Positions 50,614 through 59,203 of a stretch of 64,000 nucleotides of DNA are shown one piece after another. Under the pieces are notes generated by a model. That model made no database searches. It was not told the origin of the DNA and was given only the letters and a program-made list of their open reading frames with translations. The position numbers were made by a program, and so were the translations under genes. Positions within the stretch are counted from its first letter, which is position 1, and each line of letters begins with the position of its first letter. Source of the DNA: Thalassobius sp049116315 (GTDB taxonomy: Bacteria; Pseudomonadota; Alphaproteobacteria; Rhodobacterales; Rhodobacteraceae); NCBI GenBank assembly GCA_049116315.1, contig JAGDZD010000009.1, forward strand, positions 62,001-126,000, read 5' to 3'.

Positions 50614-51751
50614 CCGTTTGTGGCGCTTTTTGAACGCCCACTTTGACACCACCATCTGACCCAGATAGGGCATCAAGGATCACCTTGGTGCCCTGTGTCT
50701 TGTCTGCCTGTTCGCCTTCTGGCCCTGAGCTCGAGCGTCTAAGATGCAGTGGCCAGCGCCTCTTTCTTTGATCGATCGCCGGTTGGAAAAGGATCCCCAG
50801 TGCAAGCCCCTGATTAAGCTTGGACGTTTCTGATCCGAAAGCCGCCAGATCAACACCTGCATAAAAACCACGTTTTGCGTCTGGACCATCTGCGCCCCCC
50901 AACAAACGTTCAGGCTGAATCTCAACCCAAAACATTCGCGCACCATCCGAAAAACGATCATCATCAAGGCAATCACATAGACACCCACGCCCCCAGATAA
51001 GGCTTACAAAGCATACCCCAAAATTTGAGTCCCTGTTTTGGGATCACGGGGCCAACAGGCGTCGCAAAACGGACCAAGAATACCCACTCCAAAAATCTTA
51101 TCTGCATTGTGTTTTGTTGAGCTGGCCAGATGTGGCATCCCCCCCCCTTTCCAATCGGGATTTGTTCCCAGATGTGCCTGGAGCCGCAATAGGTATCCGT
51201 CACACTTACACATGCAACGGACACGTTAAAACCGGTCCCCGCCGAGGGATCTGCCTGCCCTGCACGGGACCTGAATATAGGCCACGCTAACCCCTTCGAA
51301 CCTTGCTTTGACAGTACCACCGAGGGTGGTTGAAGGCGTTCGCTTCCACCTGCCGTGACGGCATGAAATTTGGCAAAGGAAGCGGTGTGAAGTTCTACAA
51401 AACCGACGTAAACCAATAAAACAATCTAAGAGCTTACGTTGGGTCAGTTTGGGCCAGCTTCGCAGGCCCTCTCTGGCCTCATAGCCACACTCTCTCCTAT
51501 GTCTTGGCTGATGTGTCGATGCGCATTGACGCAGATGTAGACGAGTGTGTCGCACACCTTGGTGCCAAAATACTTCCGGCCGCTCCTGATCAATTCGAAC
51601 GGGATGCGGCTGTTTCTGTTTTGCGTTGGCAAAAACCCCTGCAACGAGCGGCGGCGTTGCAACCGCCAATAGCCGGGCCCGGTTGCTTTCAGCTTTCACA
51701 TTGGGGCGGGGCGCACTACACATCCCTATCGTTGCAATTTCGGGAAACATC
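50614..51751. other. 1.1-kb stretch without a supportable gene
   Basis: Between the BKACE gene and yaeQ. Frames of 100-180 codons exist on the minus strand but start without ribosome sites, overlap each other and show no recognisable domain; their composition (many Cys, Trp, Arg) looks non-coding or degenerate. A run of nine C residues occurs at about 51140. It may be decayed coding or insertion-element DNA. Confidence 0.5.
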
Positions 51752-52294
51752 ATGGCGCAAAAAGCCACCATCCATAAAGTTGAACTGTCCGTCTCTGATA
51801 TGGACCGTCACTATTATGAGACTCATAAGTTGACCGTTGCCAAACATCCCTCTGAAACGGATGAGCGGTTGATGGTGCGTATTCTCGCTTTTGCGCTGAA
51901 CGCACATGACCAATTGGAAATGACCAAGGGTCTTTCCTCCGATGACGAACCCGATATTTGGCAAAAAAGCCTGAGTGGCGAGTTGGAGTTGTGGGTGACA
52001 CTTGGCCAGCCAAGTGAAAAGATTGTGCGCCAATCCTGCGGCAAAGCCAAAGAGGTCATCATTTATTGCTATGGCCGAACAGCTGATGTGTGGTGGGATA
52101 AGATCAAAGGCAGCACCACACGATTCAACAACCTTCAGGTCATCCATTTCACTGAGGTTGAAACGCTTGATCTAGCCAATTTGGCCAGCCGTTCGATGAA
52201 GATTCAGGTCAACATCCAAGAAGGCGATGTGATGCTGAGCGTGGACGACAACATCGTCTATGTGACCCCAAACAAGTGGAAAACCACACTCTGA
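51752..52294 (+). CDS. yaeQ: YaeQ family protein
   Basis: YaeQ-family protein of 180 aa; members have a PD-ExK-like fold and no firmly assigned activity. Typical are AQKATIHKVELSVSDMDRHYYETH at the start, MVRILAFALNAHDQLEMTKGLS, SGELELWVTLGQPSEK and IYCYGRTADVWW. The ATG at 51752 begins the conserved domain; the frame is open to 51626 but that part has no similarity. Single gene, convergent with the TRAP operon. Confidence 0.9.
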   Translation: MAQKATIHKVELSVSDMDRHYYETHKLTVAKHPSETDERLMVRILAFALNAHDQLEMTKGLSSDDEPDIWQKSLSGELELWVTLGQPSEKIVRQSCGKAKEVIIYCYGRTADVWWDKIKGSTTRFNNLQVIHFTEVETLDLANLASRSMKIQVNIQEGDVMLSVDDNIVYVTPNKWKTTL

Positions 52295-52379
52295 GGGCCA
52301 GCTCTTTGCCGAAACGACCGCCTATGGTTTGTGTTTGATTGCTTGCGCGTCACCCCGGCGCGCGGTTGACCCACCCCAG

Positions 52380-52409
52380 TAGGGCTAGGGCCCGATGACC
52401 CTGGCCCTA
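52380..52409. terminator. hairpin between yaeQ and the TRAP operon
   Basis: TAGGGCTAGGG (52380-52390) pairs with CCCTGGCCCTA (52399-52409) in an 11-bp stem with one G-T wobble and an 8-nt loop. It overlaps the stop codon of the TRAP large permease on the minus strand; no clear T run. Probable bidirectional terminator. Confidence 0.55.
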
Positions 52410-53711
52410 AAGGCCAAGGCCCAAAAGCTGTGGCAGCCACAAGATCAGCCCCGGCAGCATCACCAGCAAGGCCAGCCGCACAATATCGGCACCAATAAAG
52501 GGCAGGATGCCACGCGACATATCCGCAAGAGAGATGCGTGGCGCGACACCTTTGACCACAAAGAGGTTCATGCCGATTGGAGGGGTGATCAATCCAATCT
52601 CCACCACCGAGACCATCAAAACGCCAAACCAGATGGGGTCAAACCCCATGCTGGTCACCAGCCCATGTGCAGGTACAACGGTCAGCAGAATGATCGACAA
52701 GGAATCCATGAAACATCCCAGCACGATGTAAAACAGCAGCAACGCCACAATGACGATGCCCGGCGACATATCCGCCTGCGAAATCCAATGCAGCAAGGTT
52801 TCGGTCAGTCGCGATTGTTCAAGGAAGAAGTTGAATAGGGTGGCCCCAATCAAGATCATAAAAATCATGCCGGTCATCGCCGCGGTTTCAAGCATGCCAC
52901 GGCGCAGGCTGGTCAGGTTCAACCGGCCTCGAAACGCGGCCACCAACAAAGCGCCTGCTGCGCCAACTGCGGCGGCCTCGGTGGGGGAAAACAGCCCGGC
53001 GTAAATTCCGCCAATCACCGTGACGATCAATAGCAAGGCATCCCACATGCCTGCCAAGGCCGCAAACCGTCCAGCCCAAGGCACATAGGGCGTGGGGGGG
53101 GCGATTTCGGGATTGCGCAACACCACAAGTCGAATGGCCCCCATATAAAGGGCGGCCGCCAAAAGGCCCGGCACCAGCGCTCCGGCAAACAAGGCCCCAA
53201 TGGATTCTTCGGTCATCAACGCATAGATCACCAACAATATCGACGGCGGGATCAGCACACCAAGGGTGCCCCCAGCCGCGACCACAGCCCCGGCAAGCTT
53301 TGGCGCATATCCCCGCCGCTCCATTTCTGGCAATGCGATTTTGCCCATCGTGGCACAGGTGGCCAAGGAGGATCCGCTGATCGCGCCGAACACAGCGCAG
53401 GCACCAATCGTAGACGAGGCCAACCCGCCGGGTCGGTGACCAACAAAGGCAATCAATCCCCGAAAAAGGTTCTCAGACAGGCCGGAATGGCCCGCAAAGA
53501 CCCCCATAAAGATGAACAAAGGCACGACGGACAGGCCATAGGGAAAGATCGTCTCAAAGGGCAGACTGGCCATCACATAGCTGGCCGACATCCAATCGCC
53601 CAAGTAGATCGCCCCAAGGATACCAACAGCGCCCATCGCCAAAGCCACAGGGATGCGGCACATCGCCAAAAACAGCGCAAGACCAAAGCCCGCAAGTCCA
53701 ATCCAAGCCAC
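52407..53711 (-). CDS. TRAP transporter large permease (DctM-like)
   Basis: Large membrane subunit (434 aa, about 12 membrane segments) of a tripartite ATP-independent periplasmic transporter. Family features: IPVALAMGAVGILGAIYLG, LSVVPLFIFMGVFAGHSGLSENLF, GAISGSSLATCATMGKIALPEMERRGY and GVLIPPSILLVIYALMTEES, and a second inverted half with LIGATLFNFFLEQ and CFMDSLSIILLTVV. GTG start directly after the small-subunit stop (1-bp gap). Linkage to gentisate genes suggests uptake of gentisate or a related aromatic acid. Confidence 0.93.
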   Translation of the reverse strand: MAWIGLAGFGLALFLAMCRIPVALAMGAVGILGAIYLGDWMSASYVMASLPFETIFPYGLSVVPLFIFMGVFAGHSGLSENLFRGLIAFVGHRPGGLASSTIGACAVFGAISGSSLATCATMGKIALPEMERRGYAPKLAGAVVAAGGTLGVLIPPSILLVIYALMTEESIGALFAGALVPGLLAAALYMGAIRLVVLRNPEIAPPTPYVPWAGRFAALAGMWDALLLIVTVIGGIYAGLFSPTEAAAVGAAGALLVAAFRGRLNLTSLRRGMLETAAMTGMIFMILIGATLFNFFLEQSRLTETLLHWISQADMSPGIVIVALLLFYIVLGCFMDSLSIILLTVVPAHGLVTSMGFDPIWFGVLMVSVVEIGLITPPIGMNLFVVKGVAPRISLADMSRGILPFIGADIVRLALLVMLPGLILWLPQLLGLGL

Positions 53712-53712
53712 G

Positions 53713-54252
53713 TCAGCGTTCCTCTGTCAGGGTCAGTCGCAGGGCGCGAACGCCACAGACCAAGGCGGATAGGCCAAGCCCCGCGACAAGGGCACTCCAG
53801 AACCAAATCATCGGCAAAGCCAAATCCTGTGAGACATCGCCATAGGTCCAGATTTCACCGGCTCGCCCGGCGCTGAGCCAGCACAAAAATCCAGTGATAA
53901 TCAGCCCAGCAAGGTTGGCGCAGACCTCTAGAATGCGGTTCGCCGTCCCACCAAGAGAGCGGGTCAAAAGATCCACGCTGACGTGTCCCCCGGTGGCAAA
54001 GGCATAAGGGATGGCCATAGACACGGCGATCATCACACTAAGCTGTGTGAGATCAACAGACCCAATAAACGAGCCGCCCCCCACACGCCGCCACACGATA
54101 TCACCGACCACCACAGCGATGGCGACCACAAGGGCACACATGCCCAAGATCGCCAAGCCAGAGGTAAGGGTCAGCAGGCCGTGATCAGCGCGGCGTGCAA
54201 AAGAGGCCAAACGGCCTCCTTTGTCAGTGCGGGTCTTTGGGTCAGGCGTCAT
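53713..54252 (-). CDS. TRAP transporter small permease (DctQ-like)
   Basis: Four-helix membrane subunit of 179 aa: GLLTLTSGLAILGMCALVVAIA, then FIGSVDLTQLSVMIAVSMAI, VLEVCANLAGLIITGF-like third helix (here ILEVCANLAGLIITGF) and FWSALVAGLGLSALV. Small TRAP subunits have this size and arrangement. It starts 5 bp after the binding-protein stop and is followed by the large subunit after 1 bp. Confidence 0.9.
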   Translation of the reverse strand: MTPDPKTRTDKGGRLASFARRADHGLLTLTSGLAILGMCALVVAIAVVVGDIVWRRVGGGSFIGSVDLTQLSVMIAVSMAIPYAFATGGHVSVDLLTRSLGGTANRILEVCANLAGLIITGFLCWLSAGRAGEIWTYGDVSQDLALPMIWFWSALVAGLGLSALVCGVRALRLTLTEER

Positions 54253-54257
54253 TGGTG

Positions 54258-55298
54258 TCAGGCGCTTTCGAACCCGGCCACCAACTCTTGCGCACGCGCA
54301 TATAGAGCTTGCGGATCAGCCACACCGTGATCAGCCATCCCGGAGAGGAACCCGTCAATCATTGGCTGCAGCTGCGCGCGCCATGCCATCCGCGTCTCTG
54401 CGTCGATTTCGATGATTTCATTGCCGCGCTCCTTGGCATCGTTTTTACCGCGCGCATCCCAAGCATCCCACCAGTCGCCAAATTTGGCCACAAGCGTGTC
54501 CCCGGTCATATCTTCCAATACGTCGCGGATGTCCGTTGGAAGCCCGTCAAACTTGCGCTGGTTCATCACCACATGGAACCCGGCCACATAGGCGCGCGCA
54601 TCAGTGTGATACTTCAACAACTCATTGGCGCGGATCGCCCCAACCAAGTCCCAAGTGGTCACAACGCCATTCAGGCTGCCTTTTTGCAAATTCTCATAGA
54701 TCGCCGCAGGTGGCATGCCCACGGGCGACGCCCCCACCGCTTCGAGCATGGCTGAAACCGCTGGGCTGGGGGTGCGCAAGCGCAATCCTGCAAGGTCCTC
54801 AAGCGTGCGCACTGGCTTATCCACTGTGTGGAACAATCCGCCGTGATGCGTGAACAGGCCCAACACTTTGTAGTCTTGATAATCCGACCCAAGCGCCCCT
54901 TCTTTGTAGAGTTGCCACAAAGCCTTGGACCCGGCGCCCGCATCTTCGACCAGAAACGGCATCTCGATCACAGCAGCCGACGGGTAACGATCCCGCGGAA
55001 TACCGTTCAACCCCAAACCGATATCAATCACCCCTGCGCGCACCTGATCGGCCTGACGTGTGATATTGCCAAAGGCGCTGGTGGCATCAAACAACTCAAC
55101 CGCAACCGCCCCATTTGTCCGCTCGGTGATCTCGGCGGCCCAAGGCGCCATAAAATCTGCGGTGAACCCATGGCGTGGCGGCAGATAGTTGCTGAGTTTG
55201 AGCGTAAAATCAGCCGCTTTGGCTTGGCCGGCCAGCGTCACCAATGAAGTGGCTCCGAGTGCGGCCAATGCGCTGCGTCGTGTGAATGTTGGTGTCAT
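54258..55298 (-). CDS. TRAP transporter substrate-binding protein (DctP-like)
   Basis: Periplasmic receptor of 346 aa with a signal peptide containing a twin Arg (TRRSALAALGATSLVTLAG, cleavage after AKA). Mature part follows the DctP pattern: FTLKLSNYLPPRHGFTADF, ERTNGAVAVELFDAT, QVRAGVIDIGLGLNG, LRLRTPSPAVSAMLEAVGA, the binding-site Arg region, and VVTTWDLVGAIR near residue 215. First gene of the TRAP set, 25 bp downstream of the maleylpyruvate isomerase gene, so probably in one operon with the gentisate enzymes. Ligand inferred as gentisate or a related benzoate. Confidence 0.92.
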   Translation of the reverse strand: MTPTFTRRSALAALGATSLVTLAGQAKAADFTLKLSNYLPPRHGFTADFMAPWAAEITERTNGAVAVELFDATSAFGNITRQADQVRAGVIDIGLGLNGIPRDRYPSAAVIEMPFLVEDAGAGSKALWQLYKEGALGSDYQDYKVLGLFTHHGGLFHTVDKPVRTLEDLAGLRLRTPSPAVSAMLEAVGASPVGMPPAAIYENLQKGSLNGVVTTWDLVGAIRANELLKYHTDARAYVAGFHVVMNQRKFDGLPTDIRDVLEDMTGDTLVAKFGDWWDAWDARGKNDAKERGNEIIEIDAETRMAWRAQLQPMIDGFLSGMADHGVADPQALYARAQELVAGFESA

Positions 55299-55323
55299 GC
55301 GATCCTCCCGTATCGTTTAGACA

Positions 55324-55974
55324 TTATTCTATGTTCGGTGCGGCCGCCTGAAAGGCGGGCTGCGTTTGGCAATGCGCGTCGATGGCCTTGATCCGATCGA
55401 AGTCCTCCATCGGTACACCAAAGCGGCGCGCATTCAAGACCTGCGGCACAAGACAGATATCAGCCAATGTGGGCGCGCTTCCAAAACAGAAGGGCCCACG
55501 AGCGGCGTATTTGCTCAATTGTCGCTCTAAAACTGTGAAACCTTCGCGCACCCAGTGGTCGTACCACGCCTTGCGGCTTGGTTCGGGTTGATCCATCGCG
55601 CTGCCCAGATGCTTTAGCACGCGCGGTGTGTTCAGCGGATGGATGTCACAAGCCACAGCGAAGGCCAGACCCCGCACCGCCAAGGCCTCTTCTGGCGCGG
55701 TTGGGATCAGGCGTGGGTCTGGATAGGCAGTGTCCAGCCATTCGATCAAAGCGATAGATTGACCGTAAACTGAGCCGTCAAAATCGATGGCAGGCACCAG
55801 TGGCGCGCCCGTGAGGCTGAGGAAATCAGCGTCGAGTTGGTCGCCCGCGCGCAAATTGATCCCCTTGACCTCCTGAGGCGCCACGCCTTTGAGATGAAGC
55901 GCAATCCGCAGCCGATACGAGGCCGAAGAAAACGGAAAGTCATAGAGCGTTGCCGCTGAAATCTCGAGTGTCAT
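55324..55974 (-). CDS. maleylpyruvate isomerase, GST-zeta type
   Basis: Glutathione-dependent isomerase of 216 aa with zeta-class GST features: LYDFPFSSASYRLRIALHLKG (active-site Ser-Ser), then GQSIALIEWLDTAYPDPRL, FAVACDIHPLNTPRVLKHL and CFGSAPTLADICLVPQVLNA. The same family includes maleylacetoacetate isomerase (tyrosine pathway) and maleylpyruvate isomerase (gentisate pathway); the neighbouring gentisate dioxygenase favours the latter, which converts maleylpyruvate to fumarylpyruvate. Starts 9 bp after the hydrolase stop. Confidence 0.88.
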   Translation of the reverse strand: MTLEISAATLYDFPFSSASYRLRIALHLKGVAPQEVKGINLRAGDQLDADFLSLTGAPLVPAIDFDGSVYGQSIALIEWLDTAYPDPRLIPTAPEEALAVRGLAFAVACDIHPLNTPRVLKHLGSAMDQPEPSRKAWYDHWVREGFTVLERQLSKYAARGPFCFGSAPTLADICLVPQVLNARRFGVPMEDFDRIKAIDAHCQTQPAFQAAAPNIE

Positions 55975-55983
55975 GCCCGCCCC

Positions 55984-56697
55984 TTAGTCCTGTGCAACCG
56001 CGGCGCCGATGCGCACTTTCATGTCAGGCAGACCGGCGATGGTGCAAACTATTTCGTCGCCAACGGACACAGGGCCGACCCCAGCTGGCGTGCCAGTATA
56101 GATCAAATCTCCAGCGCGCAGGGCGTAAAGCTTGGACAAATCTGCAATGATTTCTGGCACGGACCAGATCAAATCCGAAACGTCCCCGTCTTGCCGGGTT
56201 TCCCCGTTTACGGTCAGGTGAATGCGCCCAGAGGAGAGATGCTGGCCGCCTTCGACCAAGTGCAAACGCCCGGTTGGACAACTGTCGGCAACGTTTTTGC
56301 CGGTGTCCCACGGGCGTCCCTTTTCGCGCGCATCTAGTTGCAGATCACGCCGTGTCATATCAAGCCCAACAGCATAGCCGCACACATGATCAAGCGCCGT
56401 TGCCTGTTCAATGCAAAACCCATCTTTGCCAATGGCCACAACCAGTTCGGCTTCGTGGTGAAAGTTGCTGGTTTGCGATGGGTACGGGATCACCAACGCA
56501 TCCGAGCGCGCGCTATTGCGCACCGTTTCGGCAAATTTTGTAAAGTAGAACGGCGGATCACGATCGGGGTCTTTGCCCATTTCACGCGCATGAGCCGCAT
56601 AGTTGCGGCCCACGCAAAAGACGCGTGACACGGGGAAATCTTGCTCGCCTGTGGTTTTCAACAACGTGGCGGCGTCCGGTGCAAACATAGTGCTCAT
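55984..56697 (-). CDS. fumarylpyruvate hydrolase (FAH family)
   Basis: FAH-family hydrolase of 237 aa: FPVSRVFCVGRNYAAHAREM at the N-terminus, FHHEAELVVAIGKDGF with the metal-binding Glu residues, GYAVGLDMTRRDLQ, and GDLIYTGTPAGVGPVSVGDE at the C-terminus. In the gentisate route it splits fumarylpyruvate into fumarate and pyruvate. Its ATG shares one base with the stop codon of the dioxygenase gene (TAATG), and the isomerase gene follows after 9 bp. Confidence 0.9.
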   Translation of the reverse strand: MSTMFAPDAATLLKTTGEQDFPVSRVFCVGRNYAAHAREMGKDPDRDPPFYFTKFAETVRNSARSDALVIPYPSQTSNFHHEAELVVAIGKDGFCIEQATALDHVCGYAVGLDMTRRDLQLDAREKGRPWDTGKNVADSCPTGRLHLVEGGQHLSSGRIHLTVNGETRQDGDVSDLIWSVPEIIADLSKLYALRAGDLIYTGTPAGVGPVSVGDEIVCTIAGLPDMKVRIGAAVAQD

Positions 56698-57734
56698 TAT
56701 TCGAGGCTTTCCTTCCAGAACCCAAGTTTTTCGTGGCAGGCACGGTCAGAATAGGAAAACAGCACAAAGGGATCTTCGCTTGTGTTGTCAATTTCCAACC
56801 CCGCCCAAGAAGGCACCGCCGCAACGTCACGCGAGCCCAAAGCAAAGCTTTCCCCATCGATGATCAAAGCACCCGACCCGGACACACCGGCAAAGACTGC
56901 GCCCGCCGTTTGGCGGCGCACCTTGGTGGTCATGCCCGGCGGCACCATGGTGACAAAGGCAGAGATCGTGCGCATGACCGATCCCCCGTTGCGCGGATTG
57001 GTGAATTCCAATGTCCATCCGCGATGTGGATCAACGGGCACCTTTTGCGCATATTCATCCAGCGACTTTGACCACACCGCGTAGGGGAAATGAAACAAGG
57101 GCGTATCTGTGTCCAACCCCTTGGCCTGAACCGGTTTCAAATTCGCCCCATAGGCCGCCCGCGTGCGCCCCGAGGCGGCGGCGTCATTCGCTGGCACATT
57201 GCCCGCACGTTCGGCAAACCCGGCTGAAAACTGCTGAACAATCGGGATATCAAGCCCATCAAGCCAAATCGTCGGGGTGCTTGCCCCGCCATGTTCATGC
57301 CAGCGCCAAGAAGGTGTCAGCACCAAGTCAAACGGCGACATCAGCACTGGTTCTCCGTCAACAGAGGTCCAGGCGCTTTGCGATTCCAGCACAAAGCGCA
57401 GCGCCGATTGGGTGTGACGATGCACAGGCGCGGTTTCGCCCGGTAAAACCAGTTGCAGGCCGGCGTAAAGCGCATCTGTCACTGTGTGATCGCCGCGCGT
57501 TCCGGGATTTTCCAAAATAAGCACTCGGCGCTCCGCCTGCTCTGCAGAGATGCGCTGCCCGGCTTCGATCAGTTGGGGTTCCAAATCGGCATAGGTCCAG
57601 ACATGCGGCACGGCCCGTGGTTTTGGCGTTTGTGTCACCAGCGCAGCCATCACATCCCACAATGGGGAAACCGAGGTGTGCTTAAGCCCCTCACGGAACG
57701 CGGCTTCGTCTTTGGATAGGTCCTGTTTCAACAT
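56697..57734 (-). CDS. gentisate 1,2-dioxygenase
   Basis: Iron(II) bicupin dioxygenase of 345 aa that opens gentisate (2,5-dihydroxybenzoate) to maleylpyruvate. The first cupin carries APVHRHTQSALRFVLES with the iron-binding His pair and then WRWHEHGG with the third His; the second cupin (TKVRRQTAGAVFAGVSGSG ... LGSRDVAAVPSW) lacks some metal residues, as in the family. The N-terminal SPLWDVMAALVTQTPKP is also typical. First gene of the gentisate/TRAP operon, directly behind operator-like palindromes and divergent from an IclR gene. Confidence 0.93.
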   Translation of the reverse strand: MLKQDLSKDEAAFREGLKHTSVSPLWDVMAALVTQTPKPRAVPHVWTYADLEPQLIEAGQRISAEQAERRVLILENPGTRGDHTVTDALYAGLQLVLPGETAPVHRHTQSALRFVLESQSAWTSVDGEPVLMSPFDLVLTPSWRWHEHGGASTPTIWLDGLDIPIVQQFSAGFAERAGNVPANDAAASGRTRAAYGANLKPVQAKGLDTDTPLFHFPYAVWSKSLDEYAQKVPVDPHRGWTLEFTNPRNGGSVMRTISAFVTMVPPGMTTKVRRQTAGAVFAGVSGSGALIIDGESFALGSRDVAAVPSWAGLEIDNTSEDPFVLFSYSDRACHEKLGFWKESLE

Positions 57735-57757
57735 GATTCTACTCCCTCCTCACCTGT

Positions 57758-57803
57758 TACGCAATGCGTATACAGTTACGCTATGTGAAATTGCAAGTGC
57801 GTA
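57758..57803. promoter_or_regulatory. putative IclR operators in the gentisate/IclR divergent region
   Basis: TACGCAATGCGTA (57758-57770) is a perfect palindrome around its centre. A second pair of half-sites, TACGC (57777-57781) and GCGTA (57799-57803), is spaced by 17 bp. Both lie between the gentisate dioxygenase start (57734) and the IclR start (57855), so they are the likely sites through which the regulator controls both directions. Confidence 0.6.
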
Positions 57804-57854
57804 TAGACGAGAGCTGTGCTAAACTGCTATCGGCTTGCCAAAGAGGGACAAACC

Positions 57855-58652
57855 ATGAGCAAACCCAGCGAGATCCAGACACGTTCACGACGCAGTGGCG
57901 TGCAATCCATTGAGATTGGGGGCGATCTGCTAGAGGCCATGGTTGGATTGGATGCGGCAGCTTCGCTAAGCGACATTGCCAAAGCCGCCGGATTGCCCTC
58001 AGCGAAAGCACATCGATACCTTACCAGCCTGTGTGAAATTGGCCTGACCATTCAACACAGCTCCACTGGTCTTTACGGGCTAGGCCCGCTTGCTTTGCGT
58101 ATGGGGCTGGCGGCGATCCGGCAGCACGACATAATTGAACAGGCATTTGGCGTCTTGATGACGCTGTGCAACGAGTTCCGCACCTCGGGGCATCTGTCGG
58201 TGTGGTCTGACGTTGGACCGGTTGTGATCCGCAGCGCCCACGGAGGCCCGCCGGTGATATCACCAGTGGCGGTGGGGTCGGTCTTGCCATTGCGGCGCTC
58301 GGCCTCGGGCTTGATCTATCTCAGCTTCATGCCTCAGTCGGCCACGGATCAAACCTTAGCAGCCCAACCCGCCCCTGCGGAACCGGATGCGCCCTCTTTG
58401 GATGAGCGACGTGAGAGCACCTTAAAGGCCGGTTACGCCTTGGCCAGCGGGCACTATATCCCCGGCCTATGCGCCATTGCCTTGCCGATCTTTAACCACG
58501 ATCGCACCTTGGCCGCAGCCATCACCTTTGTGTCGACCGACACCACGCTTTTCACCGACAACAGCGCCGCCACTCTGCGTGCTATCGCTGAGGTGCAAGA
58601 GCTGGAACGCAGCTGGTCCCCCAAACCATTCAGCGACGACACCCCAACCTAA
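57855..58652 (+). CDS. IclR-family transcriptional regulator of the gentisate operon
   Basis: Regulator of 265 aa: winged HTH at about residues 15-75 (SIEIGGDLLEAMVGLD; SLSDIAKAAGLPSAKAHRYL) and an effector domain (TSGHLSVWSDVGPVVIRSA; SVLPLRRSASGLIYLSF; ASGHYIPGLCAIALPIF). ATG 57855 has AAGAGGGA upstream; the longer frame to 57816 adds no conserved residues. Divergent from the gentisate genes across a 120-bp region with palindromes; probably senses gentisate or a precursor. Confidence 0.92.
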   Translation: MSKPSEIQTRSRRSGVQSIEIGGDLLEAMVGLDAAASLSDIAKAAGLPSAKAHRYLTSLCEIGLTIQHSSTGLYGLGPLALRMGLAAIRQHDIIEQAFGVLMTLCNEFRTSGHLSVWSDVGPVVIRSAHGGPPVISPVAVGSVLPLRRSASGLIYLSFMPQSATDQTLAAQPAPAEPDAPSLDERRESTLKAGYALASGHYIPGLCAIALPIFNHDRTLAAAITFVSTDTTLFTDNSAATLRAIAEVQELERSWSPKPFSDDTPT

Positions 58653-58682
58653 GACCCATCACACCGGCCTGACATAACGCCA

Positions 58683-58707
58683 AAGGGCTCCCCAACGGGA
58701 TGCCCTT
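58683..58707. terminator. hairpin between convergent IclR and VOC genes
   Basis: AAGGGC (58683-58688) pairs with GCCCTT (58702-58707), and inner CCC/GGG pairing extends the stem across a small bulge. Located 31 bp after the IclR stop, between convergent genes; likely a shared terminator. Confidence 0.5.
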
Positions 58708-58755
58708 GCGTGTTCTCTGTGATCAAAGATCTGGGGGTCGCCCTTGAACGATCGC

Positions 58756-59136
58756 TTATTTCATCGAGTTCAGGCCAAACATGTTGCCTTCGGTGTCTTG
58801 GCACAGGGTCACAAAGCCAAATTCACCAATCGAGAACTTGGGACGCACAACAACTCCCCCAGCTTCTGCGACCCGGGCTTCGACAACGGCGCAATCTTCA
58901 GCCATGAAATAGATCGTTGTACCGCCGATCCCTGGGGCAGCATGAGGTGACTTGGTCAACGCACCACCCGCACCATAAACGCTCATATCCGCAGGAAAGC
59001 TCATCATCTGAGTTTCCCCCGTTGGGTCGCCCATTTTTTCCAGCTTGGTCGCCAGCACAGTTTCATAAAATGTCACGGCGCGCTCAAGGTCATCTACAAA
59101 GATGTCGAACCATCCAACTGCGTTCATTTTGGTCAT
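58756..59136 (-). CDS. VOC family protein (glyoxalase/bleomycin-resistance fold)
   Basis: Vicinal-oxygen-chelate protein of 126 aa: NAVGWFDIFVDDLERAVTFY with the usual first half-domain start, GGTTIYFMAEDCAVVEARV in the second half, and the ending GFVTLCQDTEGNMFGLNSMK. ATG 59136 has GGAGTG seven bases upstream; the TTG at 59148 lies within that site. Its substrate is unknown; such small VOC proteins are often lyases or binders. Downstream of an AraC-type gene but with 67 bp between. Confidence 0.88.
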   Translation of the reverse strand: MTKMNAVGWFDIFVDDLERAVTFYETVLATKLEKMGDPTGETQMMSFPADMSVYGAGGALTKSPHAAPGIGGTTIYFMAEDCAVVEARVAEAGGVVVRPKFSIGEFGFVTLCQDTEGNMFGLNSMK

Positions 59137-59203
59137 AATACACTCCAACGTTTGTCATTCTGCCCCCCACCTAACGGCGCAAAAAGGATGTGTATTGTAG
59201 ATT

